From: Paraeggerthella hongkongensis
GTDB lineage: Bacteria; Actinomycetota; Coriobacteriia; Coriobacteriales; Eggerthellaceae
NCBI RefSeq assembly: GCF_003340345.1
Contig: NZ_PPTQ01000003.1
Span: forward strand, 1-64,000
Direction of reading: 5' to 3'
DNA length: 64,000 nucleotides
Position 1 is the stretch's first letter. Each line of letters opens with the position of its first letter. Shown piece by piece: positions 9,331-17,403 of this stretch. The position numbers and the translations under genes are program-made. The notes under the pieces are model-generated. The model did no database searches, was not told where the DNA came from, and was given only the letters and a program-made list of their open reading frames with translations.

Positions 9331-9372
9331 GATTCCTCCTATTCGCTTGGCTCCTATTGGCCAAGTTCTGAT

Positions 9373-9403
9373 ATCCTAAAGTATCCCCTAAGGGGAGAGT
9401 CAA
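9373..9403 (-). promoter_or_regulatory. MerR-type promoter/operator of the SMR operon
   Basis: Read on the minus strand there is TTGACT (-35, 9398-9403), a 19-bp spacer and TAGGAT (-10, 9373-9378). The spacer is centred on an inverted repeat (CTCC/CCTTAGG/GGA type). Overlong 19-bp spacers with a dyad are the hallmark of promoters that MerR-family activators untwist, and the sequence resembles the BmrR/Blt class. The adjacent merR-like gene is the obvious regulator. Confidence 0.9.
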
Positions 9404-9434
9404 TTGCTTTGTATGCAGAATGCAGAGGAGCGCC

Positions 9435-10271
9435 ATGAGAAACGACCTGCTGTCTATCGGCGAAGTGGCCCACCTCAAGGGCGTGGGCGTGAAGGCGCTG
9501 CGCTATTACGAGCGCATTGGCGTTTTGCGCCCCGCGTACGTGAACCCCGATACCGGCTATCGCTACTATGCGCTGCGTCAGATGAACGAACTGGACGTGA
9601 TCGTGTCGTGCGTGCAGCTGGGCGTGCCGCTGAAAGAGCTGGCCGACTACGTGTCCGACTGCGGCGCGATGGATATATCGTCCCTGTTGGAGCGCGCGTA
9701 CATTTTGGCAAAGGAAAAGCTGCGCGACACGCAGGCCATTCTGCTGGAATTGGACGGGTATCGTCGCGAGATTGCCGTACAGCATGCGTTGCGCACCTCG
9801 CCAGCCCCGTACGAGCGTGTGCTGGGAAAGCGCACGTTTTTGGCGATGCCCTGGGGCCACGCTGCGTTCGATGCGAAGCGCTATACGAGGGCTATGTCCG
9901 AGCTGTACGGCGAAACGAAGCGCGCATCTATGGCGCCGTTGTTCTTGCAGGGCATGATTTGCCTTCCGGGCGATGGCGGGAAGGAGGGGGCCGAGGCTCC
10001 GGAGCCGTCCTGGTACGTTGCGCTTGAGGTGCAGGCACTGCCGGGAGAAGAGCTGGCTGCGCCGCCGCAGGAGCGCGGCATGCGCCTGCTTGCGCTGCCG
10101 GGCGGCACGTTTTGCGGCCGGCGGGTCGAGCGCGAAACGTTCGAATTGTGCTATCGCGAGGTTTTCGAGGAGGCGCGAACTGCATCCGGTATCGACACTC
10201 TGCTGGCGTTCGAGATTTGGGATGCCGAGTTGAGGACCGACCGCACTATCGTCGAGGTTTTGAGAGGATAG
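9435..10271 (+). CDS. MerR-family transcriptional regulator with effector-binding domain
   Basis: A 278-residue regulator. The N terminus has the winged-helix MerR signature (LSIGEVAHLKGV...ALRYYERIGVLRP, residues 4-40), then a coiled-coil dimerisation helix, and from about residue 120 a GyrI-like/BmrR-like drug-binding domain. The ATG at 9435 follows AGAGGAG; an in-frame ATG at 9420 overlaps that site and was rejected. It is divergent from the SMR operon and should activate it when a cationic compound binds, by distorting the 19-bp spacer. Confidence 0.92.
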   Translation: MRNDLLSIGEVAHLKGVGVKALRYYERIGVLRPAYVNPDTGYRYYALRQMNELDVIVSCVQLGVPLKELADYVSDCGAMDISSLLERAYILAKEKLRDTQAILLELDGYRREIAVQHALRTSPAPYERVLGKRTFLAMPWGHAAFDAKRYTRAMSELYGETKRASMAPLFLQGMICLPGDGGKEGAEAPEPSWYVALEVQALPGEELAAPPQERGMRLLALPGGTFCGRRVERETFELCYREVFEEARTASGIDTLLAFEIWDAELRTDRTIVEVLRG

Positions 10272-10636
10272 TTCCTATCGCTTGCCAGCGGCCGGTTTCG
10301 TTCTGCCTCCGGTTTCAGGGGGCTGGGCGCGTTTCGGCGGTGTTTTTGATGCTCTTGGGCGCAGCGCGGGAGCGCGGAAAGCGCGGAGGTGCCGCCCGGC
10401 TGCTTTGGGCGGCGACGCGCTCGGTTTGCCTTTTCTGTCCCTTTCGTCGAATCGGCGACCCTTTGCCGGAACCGGTGCGTTCGCTTTAGCGCATTGGAGT
10501 ACAATAAACGCGGTAGCTTAGACGAAATCTGCACGTCAAACCGTATGGACTCGCCCTTTTGCCCATTGCGGTCAAACCGCAGCGGTGTGACCATTGCAGA
10601 CGGTAACGGTTCCGGTGTCAGCGAGAAGGGATGAAT
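10272..10636 (+). promoter_or_regulatory. merR 3' end and ilvE leader region
   Basis: No gene is seen in this 365-bp gap. A two-part hairpin (10380-10421: GCCGCCC with GGGCGGC inside AGCGCG with CGCGCT) followed by a T-rich stretch could end the merR-like transcript. Closer to ilvE, GTCAAACCG occurs twice, 36 bp apart (10535-10543, 10571-10579); the second copy lies in an 11-bp hairpin (10570-10580 with 10582-10592) that competes with a smaller one (TGCGG/CCGCA). A TACAAT near 10500 could be a -10. Leader control of ilvE is possible but unproven. Confidence 0.4.
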
Positions 10637-11560
10637 ATGGCAGGCATCACAGAAGTCGAGTACATTTGGAAAAACGGGGAGCTGGTCCCCTGGGCGGATG
10701 CCACGACGCACATCCTGTCCCATTCGCTGCATTACGGCTCCGGCGTGTTCGAGGGCATTCGCTGCTATCAGAACCCCGACACCAAGAAGAGCTACGTATT
10801 CCGCCTGCGCGACCACATGGAGCGCCTGCATCGCAGCTGTAAAATTGCCTGCATCGATCTGCCGTACACGGTTGACGAGTTGTGCGATGCTACGCTTGAA
10901 GTGATCCGCGCGAACAAGCTTGAGAAGTGCTACATCCGCCCCATCGTGTATCGTGGCTACGGCGTGATGGGCGTCGACCCGACCGGATCGACGACCGACG
11001 TGGCCATCGCTTGCTGGCCTTGGGACAGCTACTTGGGCGCCGATGCGCTCGAGCAGGGCGTGGCCGTGGGCGTGTCGTCTTGGCGCCAGCGCTCCAACAA
11101 CGCCATTCCTCCTGCGGTGAAGAGCACCGCTTCCTACATGAACTCCATCCTGGCGAAGCTGGAGGCCAAGGAGCACGGCTACGCCGAGGCCATCATGCTG
11201 AACGAGGCGGGCTTGGTGTGCGAGGGAACGGGCGAGAACCTGTTCATTGTCCGCGACGGTATCCTGTCGACGCCGCCGCTGTCCGACGGCCTGCTGGAGG
11301 GCATCACGCGCGACACGGTGCTGTGCTTGGCCGATGACCTGGAGATTCCTGCTATCGAGGAGAGCCTGACGCGGGCCGACCTCTACGTGGCCGACGAGGT
11401 GTTCATGACCGGCTCCGCCGCCGAGCTTACGCCGATCGGATCTGTGGACGGCCGCACCGTGGGCAAGCCCGGGCAGGTTACGCGCGCTTTGCAGGAGCGC
11501 TTCTTCGACGTTGTCTATGGCAATATCGAAGAGTACGCCGAATGGGTAGCGGAAGTATAG
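10637..11560 (+). CDS. ilvE: Branched-chain amino acid aminotransferase
   Basis: A 307-residue fold-type IV PLP enzyme, the usual IlvE size. HYGSGVFEGIR near the N terminus, the PLP-binding lysine (Lys162 in PPAVKSTASYMNS), and GTGENLFIVRDG are family signatures. It catalyses the last step of isoleucine, valine and leucine synthesis, moving the amino group from glutamate. The ATG at 10637 is preferred because GAAGGGA lies 5-6 nt upstream; the ATG at 10631 abuts that site. cimA starts 3 nt after its stop, so both are in one operon. Confidence 0.96.
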   Translation: MAGITEVEYIWKNGELVPWADATTHILSHSLHYGSGVFEGIRCYQNPDTKKSYVFRLRDHMERLHRSCKIACIDLPYTVDELCDATLEVIRANKLEKCYIRPIVYRGYGVMGVDPTGSTTDVAIACWPWDSYLGADALEQGVAVGVSSWRQRSNNAIPPAVKSTASYMNSILAKLEAKEHGYAEAIMLNEAGLVCEGTGENLFIVRDGILSTPPLSDGLLEGITRDTVLCLADDLEIPAIEESLTRADLYVADEVFMTGSAAELTPIGSVDGRTVGKPGQVTRALQERFFDVVYGNIEEYAEWVAEV

Positions 11561-11563
11561 CCA

Positions 11564-13144
11564 TTGAAAATCCTCACGTACGACAGCACGTTGCGCGACG
11601 GCGAGCAATGCGAAGGCATCACGCTGTCGCTTGAGGACAAGCTGCGCATCGTCGAGCGGTTGGACGCGCTGGGAATCGACTTCATCGAAGGAGGTTTCCC
11701 CGCGTCCAACCCTAAAGATATAGCGTTTTTCCAGCGCGTGCAAACCCTCCCGCTTCGCCACGCGCGCATAGCGGCGTTTGGGTCCACATGCAAAAAAGGC
11801 GTTGCTGCCGAGCAAGACCAAGGTCTTGCTGATTTGGTGGCAAGCGGGGCTCCGGTTGCCACTATCGTGGGAAAAACCTGGGATGCCCAGGTTACGCGCG
11901 CGCTTCAGACGACGCTTGAGGAAAACCTGCGAATGATTCGCGATTCCGTAGCGTTTTTGAAGCGTTGCGGCTTGCAGGTGGTGTTCGATGCCGAGCACTA
12001 CTTCGACGGCTATGCTGCCAACGCCGAGTACGCGCTTGCGTGCGTGCGTGCTGCTAGCGAAGCCGGCGCCGACTCCGTGGATTTGTGCGAGACCAACGGC
12101 GGCGCGCTGCCGTTTCAGGTGGAGGAGGTCGTGCGCGCGACGGCTGCTGCCGTTCCCGGTCAGCAACTGGGCATTCACTGTCACAATGACTCCGGGTGCG
12201 CGGTGGCCAACGCGCTTGCGGCGGTTCGTGCGGGAGCGGTGCAGGTTCAGGGTACGGTGAACGGCTTCGGCGAGCGCGTGGGCAACACCGATCTGCTCAC
12301 GGTCATTGCCGATCTTGAGCTCAAAATGGGCATGACGTGCGTGGGGAGGGACAACCTGCGCCAGCTGACCAGCGTGGCGCAGTTCGTGGCCGAGTCGTGC
12401 AACATGGCCCTGCCGACCCATCATCCGTACACGGGGGCTTCGGCGTTCGCGCACAAGGGCGGCTTGCACGCCAGCGCTATCGCCCGATTCCCCGAAGCGT
12501 ACGAGCATGCTTCGCCGGAAAGCGTGGGGAACAATGCTCGCATGCTGGTAAGCGAGCTTGCGGGCAAGGCGTCTCTTATGGCGAAGGCGCGCGGGCTGGG
12601 CATTGACCTAACGCCCCATCTTGACAAGGTCCAGGGTATTTTGGACGACATCAAGCAGCGCGAGGCGGGCGGGTACTCGTACGAGGTCGCCGACGGTTCG
12701 CTGGCATTGCTGCTGCAGCGGCATTTGGGCGCGTATCGCCCCCATTTCACGCTGGAGAGTTTTCGCGTTATCGTGGACGACCATGAGGATACGGGCGCTC
12801 TTGCGAAGGACGCGATGTCCGAAGCTACGATCAAGATTCACGTAGGCGATCGGCGATTCGTGGCCACCGGCGAAGGCGCGGGTCCCGTTGGCGCTTTGGA
12901 TAATGCGCTGCGCATGGCTATCGTGGCCTTTTATCCCCAGGTAGCAGACATGGAGTTGGTGGACTACAAGGTGCGTATCCTGGACGAGAACGTGGGCACC
13001 GACGCCATCACCCGCGTTGTCATCACCACAAGCGACGGCTCTGGCAGTTGGGGAACCGTGGGCGTGTCGGAAAACATTATCGAGGCTTCGTGGAATGCCA
13101 TCGTGGATTCCATAGAGTACGGCCTCATGAAGATGGGAGAGTAG
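11564..13144 (+). CDS. cimA: (R)-citramalate synthase
   Basis: A 526-residue member of the isopropylmalate/citramalate synthase family: DSTLRDGEQ at residue 7, HCHNDSGCAVAN (metal-binding HxH) and a C-terminal allosteric domain. The length and the GITLSLEDKLRI and HPYTGASAFAHKGG segments fit the CimA group. It condenses pyruvate with acetyl-CoA to citramalate, the first step of threonine-independent isoleucine synthesis, which fits its position after ilvE. The start is a TTG 3 nt past the ilvE stop, with only a weak GGAAG site, suggesting translational coupling. 2-isopropylmalate synthase is the main alternative. Confidence 0.9.
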   Translation: MKILTYDSTLRDGEQCEGITLSLEDKLRIVERLDALGIDFIEGGFPASNPKDIAFFQRVQTLPLRHARIAAFGSTCKKGVAAEQDQGLADLVASGAPVATIVGKTWDAQVTRALQTTLEENLRMIRDSVAFLKRCGLQVVFDAEHYFDGYAANAEYALACVRAASEAGADSVDLCETNGGALPFQVEEVVRATAAAVPGQQLGIHCHNDSGCAVANALAAVRAGAVQVQGTVNGFGERVGNTDLLTVIADLELKMGMTCVGRDNLRQLTSVAQFVAESCNMALPTHHPYTGASAFAHKGGLHASAIARFPEAYEHASPESVGNNARMLVSELAGKASLMAKARGLGIDLTPHLDKVQGILDDIKQREAGGYSYEVADGSLALLLQRHLGAYRPHFTLESFRVIVDDHEDTGALAKDAMSEATIKIHVGDRRFVATGEGAGPVGALDNALRMAIVAFYPQVADMELVDYKVRILDENVGTDAITRVVITTSDGSGSWGTVGVSENIIEASWNAIVDSIEYGLMKMGE

Positions 13145-13145
13145 C

Positions 13146-13445
13146 ATGAGCGATCTCAGGACGCCCGAAGTTGAAGATCTGCTGCACGTGTTCGCTGCGC
13201 TCGACGACGAAGACACCATTTTCGCCCTGTTGGAAGACCTGTTCACTATTCGAGAGATCAAGGATACCTCGCAACGATTGGCTGTGGCTCGACAGCTTGA
13301 TGCGGGGAAGTCGTACGCGGCCATCGAAGAAGCTACCGGTGCGTCGGCCACGACCATCGCGCGCGTGTCGAAGTGCTTGAGCTACGGGTCCGGCGGCTAC
13401 GGTGCCGCTCTTGCTGCGCTTGGCGATACCTCGAAGCGCGGGTAG
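13146..13445 (+). CDS. TrpR-like YerC/YecD family DNA-binding protein
   Basis: A 99-residue all-helical protein of the Trp-repressor superfamily, YerC/YecD branch: residues 10-80 contain the FTIREIKDTSQRL and AIEEATGASATTIARVSK helix-turn-helix segments. It starts 1 nt after the cimA stop with GGGAGAG upstream, so it is the third gene of the ilvE operon. Members of this branch are not established tryptophan sensors, and the target is unknown. A role in regulating the amino acid genes ahead of it is an inference from position. Confidence 0.9.
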   Translation: MSDLRTPEVEDLLHVFAALDDEDTIFALLEDLFTIREIKDTSQRLAVARQLDAGKSYAAIEEATGASATTIARVSKCLSYGSGGYGAALAALGDTSKRG

Positions 13446-13582
13446 GGTTTTACGAGGACGGCTTTGCGGTCCAAGGGTTGCGGCCTGCAAGTTGAGTTCT
13501 GCTCGCAGTGCGCTCCTGTTGGCACGGCGCCGATGCGTCCAATTCTGCCGTTGAGCTGTTGTCGACGCGCGGCGGCCGCAGA

Positions 13583-13741
13583 GCGTGGCGCGAAATCGCG
13601 GGTCTGCGCTCCTTGCGCGGCTTGTCGGGCGCGGTTGTTTTGTGCGCTTGCATCAACGGTCCAGGCCAGCAAAGTGCAGTACCCTCAACGATTGCCGAAG
13701 GCGCGTATCCAGAAGCGCAGACCCGCAATTCCGCGCCACGT
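13583..13741. repeat. Long inverted-repeat intergenic element B (159 bp)
   Basis: Arms 13583-13610 and 13714-13741 are 28 nt each and match at 25 of 28 positions; they enclose 103 nt. The arms carry a GGCGCG-AAT-GCGGGTCTGCG-like sequence. Same layout as elements A and C. Confidence 0.55.
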
Positions 13742-13766
13742 TCCACGTCGTTTTCGGCGTTTTCGC

Positions 13767-13810
13767 CGAAGGCCCGGACGGCTCGCGGGGCGAGTCCGAC
13801 CGGGCCTTCG
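13767..13810. terminator. Convergent hairpin between the trpR-like and DUF5692-like genes
   Basis: An 11-bp GC stem (CGAAGGCCCGG with CCGGGCCTTCG) with further imperfect pairing inside, lying between two converging genes. The following T run is weak on both strands, so termination is likely from position rather than from a canonical signal. Confidence 0.5.
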
Positions 13811-13852
13811 TGCGTTCTGGACGAAACCTTCTTGAGCAGCTGGTGTCGACCT

Positions 13853-14767
13853 CTATGCGCCGGTTGCCGTTGCGGGCGGCGCTACCGGGTCGCCGTATTC
13901 GTCGATAGTGCCGTTTGCACGGCCTTCCAGGTACTTCTGACGCGCGGCGCCGCGACGAAACGTTACCGGCGCCTTTCCGCTGTTGAGCTGGTAGCAGTAC
14001 CAGAATACGAATGGGATGCCGATGATGCCGTTGACCATGCCCCACCAGTACATGACTTCGGGGTTGAACCAGGAAGCACTGTTCATGATGGTGGGGAACA
14101 AAAGCGGGAAGCAGCTGCGCAGCAAAAGGTGCGCGCCAAGCGTGTAAATACGCCCGGTGATGTAGAGCTCCGGCCTTCGCATGACGATGGGATACAGTTC
14201 GGCCGCTGCTAGGATGCAGCAGGTGGAAGCGAAGAACTCATGGCCCTCGGCGTACACGAAGCAGGCGTTCCAGGTGGTGTAGAGGAAGTTCCACATGGGT
14301 ACGGTGTAGGACAGGATCTCGCCATGGCTGGAAGTGTCGTATTTCCAGAATTTGTCACCGAAGGGCATGGTAATGCACAGGATGAATCCAGCTAGGGCGT
14401 TCATCGTATTGCCCATCTGCACGTCGCGCAGCGTGGCTTCGGCAATGTTGCAGAACACGATTCCGTACAGCACCCATCGAACCCAGCGTTTGCGCATGAG
14501 CCGCCAGAAAGGAGTGTCTTTCTGCTCGACGGCGGCGATGCGTCCGAGCCCCGCGAAGATGAGCGGCAAAATGACGGACAGGTTTTTGGCCCAGCGGAAC
14601 CAGTCGTCGCCCGGAATGTTGGCGATCCAAAGCGGAACGGTAATCAGAGAAATTACCCATACCCACATTGACGTGCGGTAATGTCGCCTCATGAACTCGG
14701 TGAGCAGCATGAGCAACACGGTGTAGACAACCATGGAGACGGGTGTGACCCAGACGGGCACGGTCAT
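13853..14767 (-). CDS. Multi-spanning membrane protein, DUF5692-like, copy 1
   Basis: A 304-residue protein with about eight hydrophobic helices and a polar tail. It is paralogous to the divergent 14997-15959 product: both share a W-F-x-W-x-K segment, an N-I-A-E-A-x-x-R-D helix and a W-N-F-x-Y-T motif. From memory this resembles DUF5692, a family of unknown function seen in gut Actinobacteria and Firmicutes; I cannot confirm that here. The conserved charged residues inside helices (E, R, D) suggest a transport or binding role rather than a purely structural one. Its promoter shares the 29-bp palindrome at 14879-14907. Confidence 0.75.
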   Translation of the reverse strand: MTVPVWVTPVSMVVYTVLLMLLTEFMRRHYRTSMWVWVISLITVPLWIANIPGDDWFRWAKNLSVILPLIFAGLGRIAAVEQKDTPFWRLMRKRWVRWVLYGIVFCNIAEATLRDVQMGNTMNALAGFILCITMPFGDKFWKYDTSSHGEILSYTVPMWNFLYTTWNACFVYAEGHEFFASTCCILAAAELYPIVMRRPELYITGRIYTLGAHLLLRSCFPLLFPTIMNSASWFNPEVMYWWGMVNGIIGIPFVFWYCYQLNSGKAPVTFRRGAARQKYLEGRANGTIDEYGDPVAPPATATGA

Positions 14768-14878
14768 GGCGAATCCCCTTTCTGCCGAAACGACCTGGCC
14801 GTCTTTCGCGACGGCATTCGCGCTCTTTTCCCAGGTGGCGCGCTTGGCGCCAGTCTAGCATCGTCTGCGATTCGGCTT

Positions 14879-14907
14879 CTTTCACAAAAGGGCCCCTTGT
14901 GTGAAAG
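14879..14907. promoter_or_regulatory. 29-bp palindromic operator between divergent membrane genes
   Basis: CTTTCACA-AAAGGG around a central C mirrors CCCTT-GTGTGAAAG with 13 of 14 pairs matching. Position between two divergent paralogues and next to a TetR gene suggests a TetR-type operator controlling both promoters. A TATACT at 14929-14934 could be the rightward -10. Confidence 0.75.
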
Positions 14908-14996
14908 ACTTCCTTGAAAGCCCCTCGTATACTGCGGGGCGTATGGGTGGCGACGGAGGGGTTCGCCGCAAGAGAGTTTGCAAAGGGGCGATTCTC

Positions 14997-15959
14997 GTGG
15001 GCATTCTGTATCAAGCGGCCGATCCGCTGTACTGGGCCATTTGGCTGTTCATCCTGTTTGCGCTTATGGCGTTCAACGAGCTGGGCCGCACGTCGCTGTG
15101 GGCGGGCATTGCGCTGTTTGCCGTGGTGCCTATCGTTTTGACCGTGTTCGTGTGGCCGACTACGGCGGCGCCTGGCAACGAATACGGTACGGGCACGTGG
15201 TTCAACTGGGTGAAAACGTACTCGGCGTTGGCCGGCTGCCTGGGATTCATCGCGCTGCGCTTCGTGAAGTGGCGCGGCAAGGACGGCAAGGTGCACCATC
15301 TGTACGAAAAGAAGTGGGCCTTGTGCTTCCCGCCTCTTATTCTGGCGATCAATATTGCCGAAGCGGTCATCCGCGATTTCCAGGTGTTCAGCTTCGGGCT
15401 ATGGCAGGGCGGTATCGTCGAGAACCTGTGGACGATTTCGGGTCCGTGGAACATCATGAACGGCATTGCGGGCATTTTGAATATCGTTACCATTTGCGGT
15501 TGGTTCGGCATCTTCATCTCGAAGGACTCGTCTAAGGACATGATCTGGCCCGACATGATTTGGGCATGGATCATCGCGTACGATCTGTGGAACTTCGCCT
15601 ACACGTACAACTGCATTTCCGACCACTCCGCCTACTGCGGCTTGGCGCTGCTGCTGGCATGCACGATTCCCACGTTCTTCATCAAGAAGGGCGCTTGGCT
15701 GCAGCATCGTGCTCAAACGCTGGGCTTGTGGATCATGTTCGTTATGACGGTGCCCCAGTTCGCCGATGTGCTGGCTCCAATTCCGACCACGCATAATCCG
15801 GCTGCGTTCTTCGCGGTGAGCTTGGTGGCGCTTGCGTCGAACGTGGCGCTTGCCGTCTACCAGTTCCGCAAGATTCGCCGCTGCAAGTTGAACCCGGTGA
15901 AGGACGAGCTGTACGCCGATACGAAGGCGTACCAGCGGGTCGCCCAGGAAAACCGTTAG
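14997..15959 (+). CDS. Multi-spanning membrane protein, DUF5692-like, copy 2
   Basis: A 320-residue, roughly eight-helix membrane protein paralogous to the divergent gene at 13853-14767 (shared W-F-N-W-V-K, N-I-A-E-A-V-I-R-D and LWNFAYTYN motifs). The GTG at 14997 is taken as start because AAGGGG lies 8 nt upstream and the paralogue aligns from this point; the frame extends upstream to 14901, inside the palindromic operator, which makes that start improbable. Together with the paralogue and the TetR gene downstream it forms a compact regulated module. Function unknown. Confidence 0.75.
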   Translation: MGILYQAADPLYWAIWLFILFALMAFNELGRTSLWAGIALFAVVPIVLTVFVWPTTAAPGNEYGTGTWFNWVKTYSALAGCLGFIALRFVKWRGKDGKVHHLYEKKWALCFPPLILAINIAEAVIRDFQVFSFGLWQGGIVENLWTISGPWNIMNGIAGILNIVTICGWFGIFISKDSSKDMIWPDMIWAWIIAYDLWNFAYTYNCISDHSAYCGLALLLACTIPTFFIKKGAWLQHRAQTLGLWIMFVMTVPQFADVLAPIPTTHNPAAFFAVSLVALASNVALAVYQFRKIRRCKLNPVKDELYADTKAYQRVAQENR

Positions 15960-16026
15960 CATGCGTCGGCGCGAGGGCGACTGCGCCCCGCGTCGGCAGC
16001 CGCTTGACGCGCAACGCATCTTCGCC

Positions 16027-16089
16027 ATGACTGAACAGAGTCATCTTTCGTATAATGGACGCGCACAGGATCGCCCTGTGCGCGTCCAT
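16027..16089 (+). promoter_or_regulatory. TetR-gene promoter with dyads
   Basis: A perfect TATAAT (16051-16056) is flanked by two dyads: ATGACT/AGTCAT (16027-16044) over the -35 region, and a perfect 15-bp hairpin (16055-16069 with 16075-16089) spanning the expected start site. The first could be an operator; the second would be the 5' end of the transcript or also an operator. It is not similar to the 29-bp palindrome upstream. Confidence 0.6.
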
Positions 16090-16116
16090 GCGCGTTTCGG
16101 CGCGAGGGGAGATGCA

Positions 16117-16770
16117 ATGCGGTTGGGCACCCGACAGACCAGATACGAGCCGGCGCGGCGCGATTGCGGGCGTTCTTTGATCGAGCGCAAGCGACTCGAT
16201 GGCCCGGCGGGGGATATCATGGCCGCGGCCCGTTCGCTGTTCGAGCGGCAAGGCGTGCGCGCGACTACCGTGAAGGACATTGCGGCAGAGGCGGGCGTCA
16301 CGCGTGAACTGGTCTACTACTACTTCGAAAACAAGCAAGCCGTCATCGATGCGGTGCTGGACGACTACGTAGAAGACCTGGTGGAAAGCGTAGTCGTGTG
16401 GAACGAATCGCGCGCGTTCGGCGATACGCCCGGATCCCTTAAAACCTGCATCGCCACGTTTCGGCGCGCGCTGTACGACGCGGAGGGCAATCAGCGTCCG
16501 ATGATTCGCGTGCTCGAAGAGCTGGGGATGCGCGACTCGTTCGACGTGCGCGCCGTGCGCGAAACGGTGGACTGCATTCACGACCACATCGTAGTGGAGT
16601 ACGCGGAATACCACCATATTGAAATAGACCTGGTGTACGAGATGTTCTGCGTGGTCATATTCGGCTTGGTGGGCCTTGTCAAAATCAATCCCGACATATC
16701 CGACGAAGCTCTTATGAAGGTGGTTGAGCAGGCGTTGCGCCTGGACATGGATCCAATTGCGGTATCATGA
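16117..16770 (+). CDS. TetR-family transcriptional regulator
   Basis: A 217-residue regulator with the TetR helix-turn-helix at about residues 28-75 (ARSLFERQGVRATTVKDIA, GVTRELVYYYFENKQAV) and a variable helical ligand domain. The ATG at 16117 follows AGGGGAG; earlier in-frame codons overlap the promoter hairpin. It lies right after the DUF5692-like gene and is the likely regulator of that divergent pair. The ligand is unknown. Confidence 0.93.
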   Translation: MRLGTRQTRYEPARRDCGRSLIERKRLDGPAGDIMAAARSLFERQGVRATTVKDIAAEAGVTRELVYYYFENKQAVIDAVLDDYVEDLVESVVVWNESRAFGDTPGSLKTCIATFRRALYDAEGNQRPMIRVLEELGMRDSFDVRAVRETVDCIHDHIVVEYAEYHHIEIDLVYEMFCVVIFGLVGLVKINPDISDEALMKVVEQALRLDMDPIAVS

Positions 16771-16813
16771 GCGAACGAAAGCCGATGAATCGTTCGGGGC
16801 GATAGGAGCCGCA

Positions 16814-17374
16814 ATGACCACATTGTTCGTGAATGCCTGCATGAGGGGGCATGATTCCCGTACACTTACGTTGTGCCGCGAGTACCTTGCGCGGAAACAG
16901 GACGTCGTCGAAGTTGACTTGGCGGCGCTCGCGTTGAAGCCTTTTGACGCCGATATGGTGGCGGATCGCGTGGAGAAGCAGACTGCGGGTGCGTGGGACG
17001 ATCCGATATTCGCGCTGTCGCGCCAGTTCGCCGAGGCGGGTGACATTGTAATTGGCGCGCCGTACTGGGACCTCTCGTTCCCGGCTTCGCTCAAGGTGTA
17101 TCTGGAGCATGTCAGCGTGTGCGACAGCACGTTTCATTTTACCGAGGATGCGCGGTGCGAGGGCTTGTGCAAGGCGGCGACCCTCACGTACCTTACGACG
17201 TCCGGCGGCTTCGTGGGGGATGCGAACTTCGGATACGACTACCTGTGCGGCATTGCGCGCATGTTCGGAATACCGGAAACGCGCTTCGTGGCGGCGGAGG
17301 GCTTGGACATCGTGGGCATTGACGTTGAGGATCAGATGGACAAGGCGCGCGCTCAGATGGCGAAGCTCGGGTGA
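16814..17374 (+). CDS. NAD(P)H-dependent flavodoxin-fold oxidoreductase
   Basis: A 186-residue protein with the Flavodoxin_2 pattern: VNACMRG-x-SRT phosphate-binding loop at residues 5-15, GAPYWDLSFPASLKVYLEHV in the middle and TTSGGF later. These are FMN proteins such as azoreductases and quinone reductases. TAGGAG precedes the ATG by 5 nt. It starts 43 bp after tetR and is followed after 29 bp by the isochorismatase gene, so tetR to vanZ may be one transcript. The substrate is unknown. Confidence 0.88.
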   Translation: MTTLFVNACMRGHDSRTLTLCREYLARKQDVVEVDLAALALKPFDADMVADRVEKQTAGAWDDPIFALSRQFAEAGDIVIGAPYWDLSFPASLKVYLEHVSVCDSTFHFTEDARCEGLCKAATLTYLTTSGGFVGDANFGYDYLCGIARMFGIPETRFVAAEGLDIVGIDVEDQMDKARAQMAKLG

Positions 17375-17403
17375 GTTGGCGGTAGGGCAGAGGAGGAATG
17401 CAC

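Larger units (their letters stand above)
13446..13852. other. 407-bp intergenic region after the trpR-like gene
   Basis: No gene supported. It contains inverted-repeat element B (13583-13741) and a convergent hairpin (13767-13810). The remainder shows nothing recognisable. Confidence 0.5.

Noticed and set aside
10151-12508. 785-codon open frame opposite ilvE and cimA
   Set aside because: It crosses two well-supported genes and the intergenic gap, is Arg/His/Ala rich and has no recognisable domain.
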